Below are positions 1 through 8,795 of a stretch of DNA of 64,000 nt, in pieces. The position numbers and the translations under genes are program-made. This stretch comes from Lederbergia lenta NBRC 16444 (lineage in GTDB: Bacteria; Bacillota; Bacilli; Bacillales; Bacillaceae_C), in the NCBI RefSeq assembly GCF_001591545.1, contig NZ_BCVC01000002.1, positions 186,001 through 250,000 of the forward strand, read 5' to 3'. A model generated the notes under the pieces. It had not been told where the DNA came from. It ran no database searches and worked only from the letters and a program-made list of their open reading frames with translations. Every line of letters begins with the position of its first letter. Position 1 is the stretch's first letter.

Positions 1-1
1 A

Positions 2-439
2 GGAATGGCTGGGGAATTTGGATTGATGCTTTTAAACCATTCAGGAGAAATGGATGATTTATTCGCGAAGTGGTCATTTAGTCGTGTTGCTTCAACATGG
101 AACATGATTGACCATTTGAACAAAGAGTTCAATATAAGCCGAACAGGTGAAGAATGGTTTCAACTCTATGATAATGGCGATAAAGAAGTGGCTATTATCG
201 TAGAAAGATTCTATTATCGGATGTCGCTTGGAATTATTAATTTAATGCATATATTTGCTCCGGAAAAAATAATGGTCGGCGGCGGTCTTAGCGAGCGAGG
301 AGATTTAATTGATTTTATTCGCCAACAAGTTGCCAAGGTCCCTACGCCAATCGCCCGAAAAATAAAAATTGAGGCATGCAGGCAAGGTAATCAAGCAGGA
401 TTGATCGGTGCCTTGTATCACTTTTTACAAAAGCACTAG
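2..439 (+). CDS. ROK-family sugar kinase or regulator, C-terminal part
   Basis: This is the 3' end of a gene that begins before the window; the reading frame is open to the first base. The visible 145 residues start in the ROK signature region (GMAGEFG) and end with the usual ROK C-terminus, including the IFAPEKIMVGGGLS strand-turn and the closing GLIGALYHF segment. ROK proteins are ATP-dependent sugar kinases or sugar-responsive repressors built on the same fold; the N-terminus that would distinguish these is missing. A second, complete ROK kinase follows in the same direction, so the region probably handles hexose phosphorylation. Substrate cannot be inferred. Confidence 0.85.
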   Translation, partial: GMAGEFGLMLLNHSGEMDDLFAKWSFSRVASTWNMIDHLNKEFNISRTGEEWFQLYDNGDKEVAIIVERFYYRMSLGIINLMHIFAPEKIMVGGGLSERGDLIDFIRQQVAKVPTPIARKIKIEACRQGNQAGLIGALYHFLQKH

Positions 440-578
440 GATGATGTTAGCTCTGGATCCTCTAATAATTCTGCGCAGTTCATTCGTCGATGCTAAGCGG
501 TTATATAGCGATGTCATACTTCCATAAACATGATAAACTAAAGATATAATATATTATAGTGGGGTAGGGGTGTTTTTT

Positions 579-1457
579 ATGTTAGGAGCAATTGAAGCAG
601 GTGGAACAAAATTCGTGTGTGCAGTTGGTACAGTAGAAGGAGAATTAATTGAACGAATTCAAGTGGATACGGAGATGCCAGAACAAACAATGCCGAAAGT
701 GATTGCTTTCTTTCAAAAGCATCCAATTGAAGCGCTGGGTATTGGATCATTCGGTCCAATTGATATAGAAAAAGCGAGTAATACATATGGGAATATTACA
801 TCCACACCTAAGCCAGGTTGGGGAAATTATCCTTTTGTTGAAACAATGAAAGAGGCCTTAGATGTACCGATTGAATTTAATACAGATGTTAATGCCGCTG
901 CTTTAGGAGAGTTAATGCATGGTGCAGCCAAAGGACTAGATAGTTGTTTATATATCACTGTTGGAACAGGAATCGGTGCTGGTGCTGTCGTTCAAGGTAA
1001 TTTATTGCAGGGGCTTTCCCACCCAGAAATGGGACATGTACTCGTACGTAGACATCCAGAAGATACGTATAAAGGACGCTGTCCATATCATGGTGATTGT
1101 GTAGAAGGTATGGCTGCTGGGCCTGCGATTGAGGAACGTTGGGGTAAAAAAGGTTTACAACTTGCTGATCGTCATGAAGTATGGGAATTGGAAGCTTATT
1201 ACTTAGCACAAGCGCTCATGCAGTATATTTTAATCGTATCGCCGAAAAAAATCATCATGGGCGGTGGCGTCATGAAACAGGCGCAAATTTTCTCACTCGT
1301 TCACAAACAATTACAGGAATTGCTAAATGGATATGTGGCAATGCCGCAAATTTCTGAGCGAATCAACGAATATATTGTACCACCAGCACTTGGTGATGAT
1401 GCTGGAATTACGGGTGCGCTTATGTTAGCAAAGCAAGCACTTGAATCAAAAGCATAA
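579..1457 (+). CDS. ROK-family fructokinase
   Basis: A 292-residue cytoplasmic kinase that probably phosphorylates fructose (or mannose) with ATP. The N-terminal phosphate-binding motif is AIEAGGTKF, the sugar-binding segment is FNTDVNAAALGE, and the glycine-rich ATP loop is TVGTGIGAGAV. The zinc-binding loop typical of Bacillus YdhR/GmuE-type fructokinases is present: HPEMGH followed by CPYHGDC. The ATG at 579 is preferred over the in-frame GTG at 570 because the GGGGTAGGGG ribosome-binding site ends 8 bases upstream of it. A TATAAT-like box lies about 30 bases upstream, so it may have its own promoter. Family is secure; sugar specificity is inferred from the family. Confidence 0.9.
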   Translation: MLGAIEAGGTKFVCAVGTVEGELIERIQVDTEMPEQTMPKVIAFFQKHPIEALGIGSFGPIDIEKASNTYGNITSTPKPGWGNYPFVETMKEALDVPIEFNTDVNAAALGELMHGAAKGLDSCLYITVGTGIGAGAVVQGNLLQGLSHPEMGHVLVRRHPEDTYKGRCPYHGDCVEGMAAGPAIEERWGKKGLQLADRHEVWELEAYYLAQALMQYILIVSPKKIIMGGGVMKQAQIFSLVHKQLQELLNGYVAMPQISERINEYIVPPALGDDAGITGALMLAKQALESKA

Positions 1458-1576
1458 AAACGGGTGTCAGGTACTGCCAGATGTTAAAATTAGCTCATTT
1501 TATATTCTTTCACATAGTAGGGCTGATTTCTATTTTAGGTACAATCTAGTCGCAGTTCCATAACCGAATAAATTAG

Positions 1577-1626
1577 AAGGTACTGTCCAAAGTGAACTAA
1601 TATACATTTTTGGACAGTACCTTTTC
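1577..1626. terminator. Bidirectional terminator between fructokinase and yvyE
   Basis: A perfect 15-bp inverted repeat (AAGGTACTGTCCAAA and its complement) with a 17-base loop lies between two convergent genes. The following T tract is short on both strands, so efficiency is uncertain. Confidence 0.75.
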
Positions 1627-2259
1627 TTACACATCGGTTTCTAAATATACATTTTCTCCACTTTCAATAATTCCTTGTCCATTTGTCAAATCAGTCATCC
1701 AGTCGCTAAAGTTTTCTACCTGTGCTTCTTCTACATAGGTTTCAATGTCGACTAGATCAGAGTAATGAATTTCTTTTAGTTGATAAACAGAAGAACGAAG
1801 CTCATTTTCCAATTTACCAAGCCAGGAATAATCTACTTTGACATGCATTATAACCATTAATTTACGCTCCACAATACCAACAGTGTTAAGTGCTTCTGAT
1901 ACTGACTTGCCATAGGCACGGATCAATCCTCCTGCTCCAAGCTTGATGCCGCCAAAATATCTAGTCACTACTGTAACTGTATCTTTCAGATCGCGTTTTT
2001 TTAGTACTTCAAGCATAGGGACACCTGCGGTTCCACTTGGTTCCCCGTCATCATTGGCTTTTTGAATTTGGTTTTGTTCGCCAATTAAATAAGCGGAGCA
2101 ATTATGGGTTGCATCCCAGTGCTTTTTTTTGATTTCCTGAATGAATTCCTGGGCAGCCGTTTCTGTTTCCACTCGGCCCACATAAGTAATAAATCGTGAT
2201 TTTTGAATAATGATTTCATGTTCGCCCTTTTCCTTTACAGTAAAATAGTGCGGAAGCAT
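1627..2259 (-). CDS. yvyE: YigZ/IMPACT family protein YvyE
   Basis: A 210-residue protein of the UPF0029/IMPACT family, matching Bacillus YvyE in length and position upstream of degS. The family hallmark is visible: IQKSRFI near residue 20, then HNCSAYL, DDGEPSGTAG and VVTRYFGGIKLGAGGL, followed by the YigZ C-terminal domain. Bacterial members may help control translation or ribosome recycling, but the precise role is not settled. The ATG at 2259 is chosen because GAGAGGAG stands just upstream and homologues begin M-LPHYFTVK. The open frame runs on upstream for about 65 more codons (see separate entry). Transcribed divergently from degS. Confidence 0.93.
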   Translation of the reverse strand: MLPHYFTVKEKGEHEIIIQKSRFITYVGRVETETAAQEFIQEIKKKHWDATHNCSAYLIGEQNQIQKANDDGEPSGTAGVPMLEVLKKRDLKDTVTVVTRYFGGIKLGAGGLIRAYGKSVSEALNTVGIVERKLMVIMHVKVDYSWLGKLENELRSSVYQLKEIHYSDLVDIETYVEEAQVENFSDWMTDLTNGQGIIESGENVYLETDV

Positions 2260-2454
2260 CAAATCTAACTCCTCTCTCATTGAAAATTTAGCAACGTCTA
2301 CAGCTTTCGCTTGATCTTCACTTAAATGATTTTGTATCATTACTCCTTCGTATAGGTCTACTAACTCTACATCATAATTTAAAGAATTTAACTTACCATT
2401 CCAGTCCAGACGTTCAAACAGTTCGATCATGTAAAATTGCCAAATGGTATCGAC
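2260..2454 (-). pseudogene. In-frame protein-like fragment ahead of yvyE
   Basis: Directly upstream of the yvyE start, the same frame is open for 65 codons back to a TAA. The translation looks protein-like: acidic and hydrophobic residues alternate and there are no low-complexity runs. There is no ribosome-binding site at its internal ATG (2430). I do not recognise it. It may be the tail of a decayed gene that ended up in frame with yvyE, or chance openness. Confidence 0.3.
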
Positions 2455-2459
2455 TTATG

Positions 2460-3120
2460 TATTTACATTTCGGACGAGTGGATCGAAATCATCTGTAATA
2501 TAGTCCTTTGTTTTTACTTGATCAACAATAACAACCGATAACTGTTGTATGATTGGTTATGATAAAACTACAGCTAGAGTAGCAAACAAAAAATCCTCCG
2601 TTCAAAAGAAGGGGGTTTTTGTGGTAAAATTAACTACATACTAGGTATTTTTATGGAGTACAAACTAAACAGCCTTTAAATGAAACTAAATGACATATCT
2701 ATTATTACTATAAGGTTTCAATAATATCTCGATTTGGATACTAGGCTTTTTTATTTACAAATCTCGATATATAATAAACATATATGCTAACGATAGCCGC
2801 CAGATCGCATGCATTTTTATCAGTAATAAACAAACAATATGCAAAGCAATACGAAAGTTCAATGTTTATCAACACTCATTACTATACATGATATAATAAG
2901 TAATTAGAATCAATAATGCGTTGATAATGTTAAACCTATTTTAGAGAATTTTATAAGATTAAGGCTTTAGATTCATTTTTATGGGTATAAAGTGAGTAGG
3001 CTATTAAAATACGGTGGTTTTATAAGGGAAAAGGATGGTTTTTATCGAAAATATTATTTAGTTTTTACATTTTCATGTAAAACAGAAATAGCCAAATAAG
3101 GGGTTACCCTGGAGGGAAAG
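2460..3120. other. Intergenic region upstream of degS
   Basis: AT-rich, with no convincing ORF. It holds an imperfect hairpin with an A/T-flanked stem at about 2589-2620 (T run on the minus strand) and TATAAT-like boxes near 2890 that might serve degS. The degS ribosome-binding site GGAGGG is at about 3111-3116. Confidence 0.5.
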
Positions 3121-4263
3121 ATGGCATTAAGAAAATTAGATGTAAAAGCATTAGATTATATTGTTGATCAAATGATTACAACGGTCGATCGCAGTAAAGA
3201 TGAAATCTTTCGAATCGGAGAACAATGCCGTAATGACCATGATGCAATAGTTGCAGAATTAAAAGATATGAAAGAACAAGTTAAACAAGTTATTGAAGAA
3301 AGTGATGCTTTAGAAGTGAAGACGCGACTCGCGCGGCTACGTCTATCCGAGGTAAGTAAACATTTTCGTGACTTTTCCGAGGAACAAGTTCGAGAAGTAT
3401 ATGAAACAGCACATGAATTACATACTAGATTGCTAGTCAACCGCCAAACTGAAAAGCAATTGAGGTTACGACGCGATGATTTGGAAAGGCAGTTACTCGT
3501 TCTGCAAGAAACAATTGAACGGGCGGGAACACTTGTCTCCCAAGTAACCATTGTTTCTAATTATCTTGTTAGTGATATTAAAGAAATAGGCGAAGTGCTT
3601 GAGGATGCGAAAATGAAACAGGACTTCGGACTGCGGATCATTGAAGCGCAAGAAGAAGAGAGACGGCGTTTATCGCGTGAAATACATGATGGACCTGCAC
3701 AGCTTTTAGCAAATGTGCTAATACGCTCGGACTTAGCTGAAAGAGTACATAAGGAACAAGGACCAGAGCAATCACTCATTGAGATAAGAAGTCTAAAGGA
3801 AATGATCCGAACCGCTCTATACGAAGTTCGTAGAATTATTTATGACTTGCGACCAATGGCACTGGATGATCTGGGATTGATTCCCACACTCCAAAAATAC
3901 CTAGCTACGATCGAAGAATACAATAAGAAGACAGTTATTCGGTTTATACATCTCGGTAAAGACACGAGATTAGCATCAAAATATGAAGTGGCGCTTTTTC
4001 GACTTATTCAAGAATCTGTACAGAACGCACTTAAACATGCCGAGGCAGATGAAATAAAAGTAACGATTGAGATACGAGAAGATAATGTACATGTTATCAT
4101 AAAAGATGATGGTATTGGATTTAATATTGAAGATAGAAAAAGCAACTCATTCGGAATAATGGGTATGAAAGAACGCGTTGTTATTTTAGAAGGTGAAATA
4201 AATATTGACTCAAGTCCAGGTTTTGGTACTTCTGTAGTGATCAAAATACCATTACTTGATTAA
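3121..4263 (+). CDS. degS: Cytoplasmic sensor histidine kinase DegS
   Basis: A 380-residue kinase that phosphorylates DegU and so controls degradative enzymes, competence and motility. Residues 1-165 form the long coiled-coil sensor domain typical of DegS; no membrane segments are present. The HisKA_3 dimerisation domain carries the phosphoacceptor His189 in the motif EIHDGPAQ. The HATPase region follows, with an N box (QESVQNALKHA), a G1 box (KDDGIGF) and a G2 box (FGIMGMKER). Length and order match B. subtilis DegS (about 385 residues). It starts at ATG after a GGAGGG site and is followed 49 bases later by degU, so the two form an operon. Confidence 0.97.
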   Translation: MALRKLDVKALDYIVDQMITTVDRSKDEIFRIGEQCRNDHDAIVAELKDMKEQVKQVIEESDALEVKTRLARLRLSEVSKHFRDFSEEQVREVYETAHELHTRLLVNRQTEKQLRLRRDDLERQLLVLQETIERAGTLVSQVTIVSNYLVSDIKEIGEVLEDAKMKQDFGLRIIEAQEEERRRLSREIHDGPAQLLANVLIRSDLAERVHKEQGPEQSLIEIRSLKEMIRTALYEVRRIIYDLRPMALDDLGLIPTLQKYLATIEEYNKKTVIRFIHLGKDTRLASKYEVALFRLIQESVQNALKHAEADEIKVTIEIREDNVHVIIKDDGIGFNIEDRKSNSFGIMGMKERVVILEGEINIDSSPGFGTSVVIKIPLLD

Positions 4264-4312
4264 GAATATAATATTATAAAATGGTTGGTAGAGATTTAAG
4301 GGGGAATAGTTA

Positions 4313-4993
4313 GTGACGACGAAGATAGTAATAATTGATGATCATCAGCTTTTTCGGGAAGGAGTGAAGCGAATACTTGAATTTGAACACTCATTTACCG
4401 TGGTAGCAGAGGGTGATGACGGGAGTGATGCTGTCCGCCTTGTGGAGGAGCATTCTCCAGATGTTGTTTTATTGGATATAAATATGAAACAGACAAATGG
4501 TATTGAAGCCACACGTCAGTTGATTGAAGCTTTTCCAACAACAAAAGTGATGATTTTATCTATTCATGACGATGAAGCATATGTAACGCATGCACTGAAA
4601 ACAGGTGCATCCGGATATATGCTAAAAGAAATGGATTCAAGTGAATTGATCGAAGCAGTCAAGAGGGTTGCAGAAGGTGGTTCTTATATCCATCCAAAAG
4701 TCACGGATAAATTAGTGAACGAATATCGCCGTCTAGCCAATCAATCTAATAAAGGAAGAGGCTATCAACAGCCAGAAGTTCACGTTCCACTCCATTTACT
4801 AACAAGCAGAGAATGTGAAGTATTACAATTGCTTGCAGATGGAAAAAGTAATAGAGGAATTGGCGATGCCCTTTTTATTAGTGAAAAAACAGTTAAAAAC
4901 CATGTCAGCAATATTTTACAAAAAATGAATGTCAACGACCGTACACAGGCAGTAATTACTGCTATTAAAAACGGATGGGTTGAAGTTCGATAA
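4313..4993 (+). CDS. degU: Response regulator DegU
   Basis: A 226-residue NarL/FixJ-type response regulator, partner of DegS. The receiver domain covers residues 1-120, with acidic pocket residues D9/D10 and the phosphoacceptor D55 in VVLLDINM. The LuxR-type helix-turn-helix is at about 160-220 ([17 protein letters not shown], then [13 protein letters not shown]). The start is GTG. It ends just before a strong terminator, so transcription of degSU appears to stop here instead of continuing into degV. Confidence 0.97.
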   Translation: MTTKIVIIDDHQLFREGVKRILEFEHSFTVVAEGDDGSDAVRLVEEHSPDVVLLDINMKQTNGIEATRQLIEAFPTTKVMILSIHDDEAYVTHALKTGASGYMLKEMDSSELIEAVKRVAEGGSYIHPKVTDKLVNEYRRLANQSNKGRGYQQPEVHVPLHLLTSRECEVLQLLADGKSNRGIGDALFISEKTVKNHVSNILQKMNVNDRTQAVITAIKNGWVEVR

Positions 4994-5001
4994 GAATAAA
5001 T

Positions 5002-5036
5002 AAACGTCCTAAGCTAAAATGCTTAGGGCGTTTTTA
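5002..5036 (+). terminator. degSU terminator
   Basis: An inverted repeat (AACGTCCTAAGC / GCTTAGGGCGTT) with a 6-base loop is followed by a run of five T. Confidence 0.9.
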
Positions 5037-5066
5037 TGCTTGCTAGAAAAAGTAGAAAAAAGTGAG

Positions 5067-5192
5067 GACGGCTAGTAAACGTTTCACCAAGGCTTGTAAG
5101 CTTCACCTGACGGCTTGAGAATGACTTGCGACGGCCAGTAAAAAGCCAGTGACGGCTCGTAAAAGATATGTAACGGCCAGTAAGCTCAGGAA
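5067..5192. repeat. Six-unit 21-bp degenerate tandem repeat, left array
   Basis: Six units start exactly 21 bp apart (5067, 5088, 5109, 5130, 5151, 5172). The shared core is GACGGCYAGTAAA, while the last 8 or so bases of each unit vary freely. Read on the minus strand, it gives a spurious 7-residue peptide repeat of the T-G/S-R-x-x-x-F type. The same family occurs at 21,629-21,754. Nothing indicates that it is translated. Confidence 0.9.
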
Positions 5193-5302
5193 GGTGCTTT
5201 TGCTCAGCTTCCCAAATACACATATACTGGAAAATGGTGACAATAAAGTGGCTTTTTCTCGCTCAAGTTTGACCGTTAGTTAAATGAATTTAGTGCATAT
5301 AT

Positions 5303-5346
5303 TAAAAAAAGTAGTACAAACCAACATTCTTGGTTGTACTACTTTC
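5303..5346 (-). terminator. Terminator of the NagB-like gene
   Basis: A long inverted repeat (AAAGTAGTACA-A-ACCAA against TTGGTTGTACTACTTT, one bulged base) is followed on the minus strand by seven T. Confidence 0.9.
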
Positions 5347-5364
5347 TCTTATATGAATGACTTA

Positions 5365-6102
5365 TCAGCTTGTGTGATCTTGTTCCAATAGTGATGCTGC
5401 TTCCTCATCAATGATTACGATTGCGTTATCACTATTTCTAAGTGCTGTAGCAGGACAGTCTGTTGTGATTTCACCTTCTAGTAAAGCTTTTACTGCTTCT
5501 GCTTTAGATTTTCCAGATACAAGAAGTATTACTTTTTCTGCTTCTAATATTTCAGTAAATCCTAGCGTTAACATTTCTGTTGGAGCTTCTTCTCTTGATA
5601 TGCCATAGCCGCTCATCGTACTTTGAATAGTAGATTCATCATGCTGAGCTAAGAACATAGTTGAGTCAAAAGGGGTTCCTGGTTCATTAGCACCGATATG
5701 ACCATTCGTACCTAATCCTAATACTTGTACATCTCTAGGATATTGATTAAGAATCTCTTTATATCTAGCAATTTCTTTATCTGTGTCCTGAGTTTCTCCG
5801 TCGATTAGAAAAATATTTTTAGGCTCTGTATTGACTAAGTTATATAGATTTTCATACATAAATGTTCTTACTGTATAAACAGCATCTTTAGGGCCCATAT
5901 ATTCATCTAAGTTCATAATTGTCGTATTACTAATATCTAATCCATTATTAATATCTTCTACTAATAATTTAAACAATCCTCTAGGTGACCCACCCGTAGT
6001 CATAGATATGACTGGTTGCTCTTTCGTTTCTATCACTTTTTTCATTAATTCATAACCCTTTTTTGACATTTCATTATAATCTTTTACAAATATAGTTTTC
6101 AT
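5365..6102 (-). CDS. Glucosamine-6-phosphate deaminase/isomerase family protein
   Basis: A 245-residue NagB/SugP-isomerase-fold enzyme. Members convert aminosugar phosphates such as GlcN-6-P to ketose phosphate plus ammonia. The phosphate-binding TTGGSPRG (from residue 35), catalytic NLDEYMG (D66) and GLGTNGHIGANEP (H135, E140) are all present. The start is uncertain: ATG at 6102 gives the typical N-terminus MKTIFVKDY, and another in-frame ATG lies at 6114 within a perfect hairpin (see the leader entry). It stands beside a PTS permease on the same strand, which fits uptake and catabolism of an amino sugar. No nagA-like deacetylase is adjacent. True substrate (glucosamine, galactosamine or another) is unknown. 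Confidence 0.85.
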   Translation of the reverse strand: MKTIFVKDYNEMSKKGYELMKKVIETKEQPVISMTTGGSPRGLFKLLVEDINNGLDISNTTIMNLDEYMGPKDAVYTVRTFMYENLYNLVNTEPKNIFLIDGETQDTDKEIARYKEILNQYPRDVQVLGLGTNGHIGANEPGTPFDSTMFLAQHDESTIQSTMSGYGISREEAPTEMLTLGFTEILEAEKVILLVSGKSKAEAVKALLEGEITTDCPATALRNSDNAIVIIDEEAASLLEQDHTS

Positions 6103-6149
6103 TTGGTGTTTCATTAAAGCGAAATTGCTTTAATGAACTTCCCTCCTTT
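6103..6149 (-). promoter_or_regulatory. SD-hairpin leader of the NagB-like gene
   Basis: The strong site AAAGGAGGG lies at 6141-6149, too far from either ATG in the linear sequence. A perfect 11-bp hairpin (arms 6110-6120 and 6127-6137, loop 6 bases) stands between. If it folds, it leaves 3 + 7 = 10 bases between SD and the ATG at 6102. The alternative ATG at 6114 is inside the stem. Confidence 0.6.
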
Positions 6150-6204
6150 TAAGATGTTAATATATCAATGGTTTCATCACTAAGACGAACCACTAATTAA
6201 AATG

Positions 6205-7791
6205 CTATTTTTTTACTTCCTTTTTTAAGGACCGTGCTGCTTGTTCTACTTTAGGACCATATACGACTTGAATATTCTTCGTATCAATTTTAACAAGTCC
6301 CATGGATCCGGTTGCTTTTAGTAATGATTCATTGACCAATGAAGTATCATTTAGTATTAATCTTAATCTTGAAATGCAATTATCAATTTCTACAACATTT
6401 TCTTTTCCACCTAGAGCTTTAAGAATAGTAGCTCCAAGTTGGTCTCCATCTGATGCTACTTCGATTTCTTCCTCGCTTAATTCAGAGTCTGTGTTTCTCC
6501 CAGGTGTTTTAACGTTAAATTTCAGAATCACAAATTTGAATACATAGTAGTAAATAACTGCATAAGCTATACCCACTAACACGACTAAGTACCATCTCGT
6601 ATAAGTTCCTTGTAAAATCCCAAAGATGGTTAAATCAATCATTCCTCCCCCAGCATTCCCAACTGCAACATTCATCAAAGTCATTAGGAAAAATGACAAC
6701 CCTGCCATAAACGCATGGAATATCCAAAGAACTGGTGAGATAAAAATAAACGCAAATTCTATCGGTTCAGTAATACCGGTTACAAACGCAGTTAAAGCAG
6801 ATGCAAGAAGCATTCCTTTAATCTTTGGCCGATTTTTTAAATAAGCAGTTTTATACATTGCGAAACATGCAGCAGGTAAGCCGAATAACATGAAAGCATG
6901 GGATCCCTGTGTCAAAAAGCGAGTTGATTGTCTTAATGTATCAATATCTGGTTGTGGTGATGCAAGTACTGAATTAAAAATAGTTAATGCTCCTGATACT
7001 GTTTGTCCGTCAACAACTGCAGTGCCGCCAATTGGTGTAAAACGAATCAACTGATTTAATACATGATGTAGACCTGTTGGTATAAGCAAACGCTCGGAAA
7101 AACCATACATAAAAGTACCAAATGCTCCTGATTTACTAATCAAGGTTCCCAGCCCGTTGATGGCACTATTGAAATAAGGCCATATAAAGAAAGTTGCAAT
7201 AGAGATGAACGGAATCGTAACAATGATGACAATTGGTACAAAACGATTACCACTAAAAAAACTAAAAGCTGTAGGAAGTTGTTTCGTGTGATACCTGTTG
7301 TGAATAAAAGCAGTCCATAGACCTACAAGTATTCCTCCAAAAACTCCCATGCGATACGTAAATACACCTAACATTGTTTCATAAGCATTTGAAATCTCAA
7401 ACGCTTGAATTTGAGTTAGCCCCTGTTTCAGCAAATATTCCACTGAAGTGGTTTCGAGAGTAATATCTTTTAATTGTAATAAATAACCGATCACTACATG
7501 GAAAATGATAAAGGCGATTACTACAGCAAAACCTGCTATCTCTTTATCCTCTTTTGCCATTCCAGTTGCTACGGATATAGCAAATAAAATAGGGAGCAAA
7601 CCAAACATCATAGAAACAATCGCCCGAACGCCGCCTATGAAATTCTGAATAATAACAGCGTTAGAAACAGTTTCGCCAACAAGAGCCGGATTCTGTAAGA
7701 TGGATACTATACCTAAAAGCAATCCAGAGGCTACAATGATTGATAATGGCCCCATTAGTGTTTTACCGAACTTTTGGATACTCGTTCTCAT
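6205..7791 (-). CDS. PTS sugar transporter, EIICB, glucose/maltose/GlcNAc superfamily
   Basis: A 528-residue fused EIIC-EIIB permease. About ten hydrophobic segments fill residues 10-430, including the substrate-site motif GITEPIEFAF of the glucose-superfamily EIIC. The EIIB domain at the C-terminus has the phosphocysteine in VVEIDNCISRLRL (C472). There is no EIIA domain; a separate EIIA is encoded at 14,082 in the same island and is probably the partner. The gene follows GAGGAATT-ATG. It sits upstream of the NagB-like gene on the same strand with a 102-base gap, so they probably form an operon. Sugar specificity is not readable from the sequence. Confidence 0.92.
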   Translation of the reverse strand: MRTSIQKFGKTLMGPLSIIVASGLLLGIVSILQNPALVGETVSNAVIIQNFIGGVRAIVSMMFGLLPILFAISVATGMAKEDKEIAGFAVVIAFIIFHVVIGYLLQLKDITLETTSVEYLLKQGLTQIQAFEISNAYETMLGVFTYRMGVFGGILVGLWTAFIHNRYHTKQLPTAFSFFSGNRFVPIVIIVTIPFISIATFFIWPYFNSAINGLGTLISKSGAFGTFMYGFSERLLIPTGLHHVLNQLIRFTPIGGTAVVDGQTVSGALTIFNSVLASPQPDIDTLRQSTRFLTQGSHAFMLFGLPAACFAMYKTAYLKNRPKIKGMLLASALTAFVTGITEPIEFAFIFISPVLWIFHAFMAGLSFFLMTLMNVAVGNAGGGMIDLTIFGILQGTYTRWYLVVLVGIAYAVIYYYVFKFVILKFNVKTPGRNTDSELSEEEIEVASDGDQLGATILKALGGKENVVEIDNCISRLRLILNDTSLVNESLLKATGSMGLVKIDTKNIQVVYGPKVEQAARSLKKEVKK

Positions 7792-8270
7792 AATTCCTCA
7801 CCTACTAATTTATAAATTAGAAAATCAAGTTGAATTCAAAGATACTTAAGCAATATATAATTCTAAAATATTCCCCCTCGTTATTTTTGTATGTTCTCCG
7901 GAAACATACTCCTAATAACATAAAATTATCTCTAGAGACGTGCTATTAGAAAATTGATGAATATTTAAGCAAACCCTTTCATCTGACTTTCTGAACCCAT
8001 GTTATCACTTAAAAAAAATGCAAACAATATATTCTTATAACTAAAACTCTTTAATCCAATTTTGAATATTACTCCACATTGTGAAAAAAAAATCAGGCGA
8101 ACGTACCATCCTATTATTAACATGGGCCTTTGTAAAGTAGATTGTTGTTTCGGTGAGGACATACTAATATTTAATATTATTTTTTGCCATTGGAGCAATC
8201 ACAAGAGGATGAAGCACAAAACTTGTACCACACATTGAAATATAATGAGAATCAGAGAATCACAGGAAAA
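7792..8270. other. Gene-free upstream region of the EIICB gene
   Basis: AT-rich sequence without a supported gene. It should hold the promoter for the minus-strand EIICB gene. A 77-codon minus-strand open frame here has no family features and looks fortuitous. Confidence 0.4.
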
Positions 8271-8273
8271 TAA

Positions 8274-8438
8274 AAATTGGTATTTCATCCACGACAAAAG
8301 GCTCTATTCCATGAAGAATTAACAAGACTGGAGCCTGCATCATTAAGGATATTTGAACAAGGTGCGATGACTTTATTCGGCATTATATCCAAAGAGGATA
8401 ATGGCGCTAAAATAGAAACAAAAATAAAGAGAACATAA
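8274..8438 (+). pseudogene. C-terminal gene relic followed by its terminator
   Basis: A plus-strand frame of 54 codons, with no usable start, reads like a genuine protein C-terminus (containing LFHEELTRLEPASLRIF and GIISKEDNG). It stops with TAA directly at a textbook terminator. The rest of the gene appears to have been deleted. I do not recognise the family. Confidence 0.45.
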
Positions 8439-8482
8439 AAAAGCAAATTTACGTTCTGAATCACGGAAACTTGCTTTTTTCT
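8437..8482 (+). terminator. Terminator of the relic gene
   Basis: Arms AAAAAAGCAA (8437-8446) and TTGCTTTTTT (8471-8480) frame further pairing inward (ATTTACGT with ACGGAAAC). The position is exactly right for the relic that ends at 8438. Confidence 0.85.
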
Positions 8483-8689
8483 TCCTGCATGTGTTCCCTG
8501 ACAAAGAGGGGATTGACTGTGGATCCATAGCCCAGCAGAAGCACTAGTCCAAAATGGACGAAATTTCGTTTTAATTGCGTGGTAAATTAAGATAAGGCAC
8601 AAAATCAATTTATAAAGATATGGTGGAGAGTCGGAGCAAGAAAACTAATGATTTTCTTAAACTAAGAGTTCTTTTAGACATAAGAATTC

Positions 8690-8740
8690 GCCCCCTTAAA
8701 GCAGATAGATTAAAGTGATTAGCTATCTACTTTTAGAGGG
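8690..8740. terminator. Terminator-like hairpin
   Basis: The arms at about 8690-8708 and 8722-8740 (CCC..TTAAAGCAGATAG against CTATCTACTTTTAGAGGG) pair with a few wobbles. The element lies beyond the 3' end of the minus-strand isomerase gene. Confidence 0.5.
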
Positions 8741-8795
8741 TATAATGAGTGGTGTACAAAAGTTAAATCTGATTTTATTTGTTATAAAGTAATTA

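Noticed and set aside
5067-5192. CRISPR array
   Set aside because: Units are only 21 bp with no separate constant repeat and spacer of usual length, and no cas genes are near.
5023-5223. Minus-strand 66-residue ORF with T-G-R-type heptapeptide repeats
   Set aside because: It is the translation of the 21-bp DNA repeat array; no ribosome-binding site, and the core is conserved at DNA level.
8500-8600. Insertion-sequence remnant near the isomerase gene
   Set aside because: No inverted repeats, target duplication or transposase motif could be seen.
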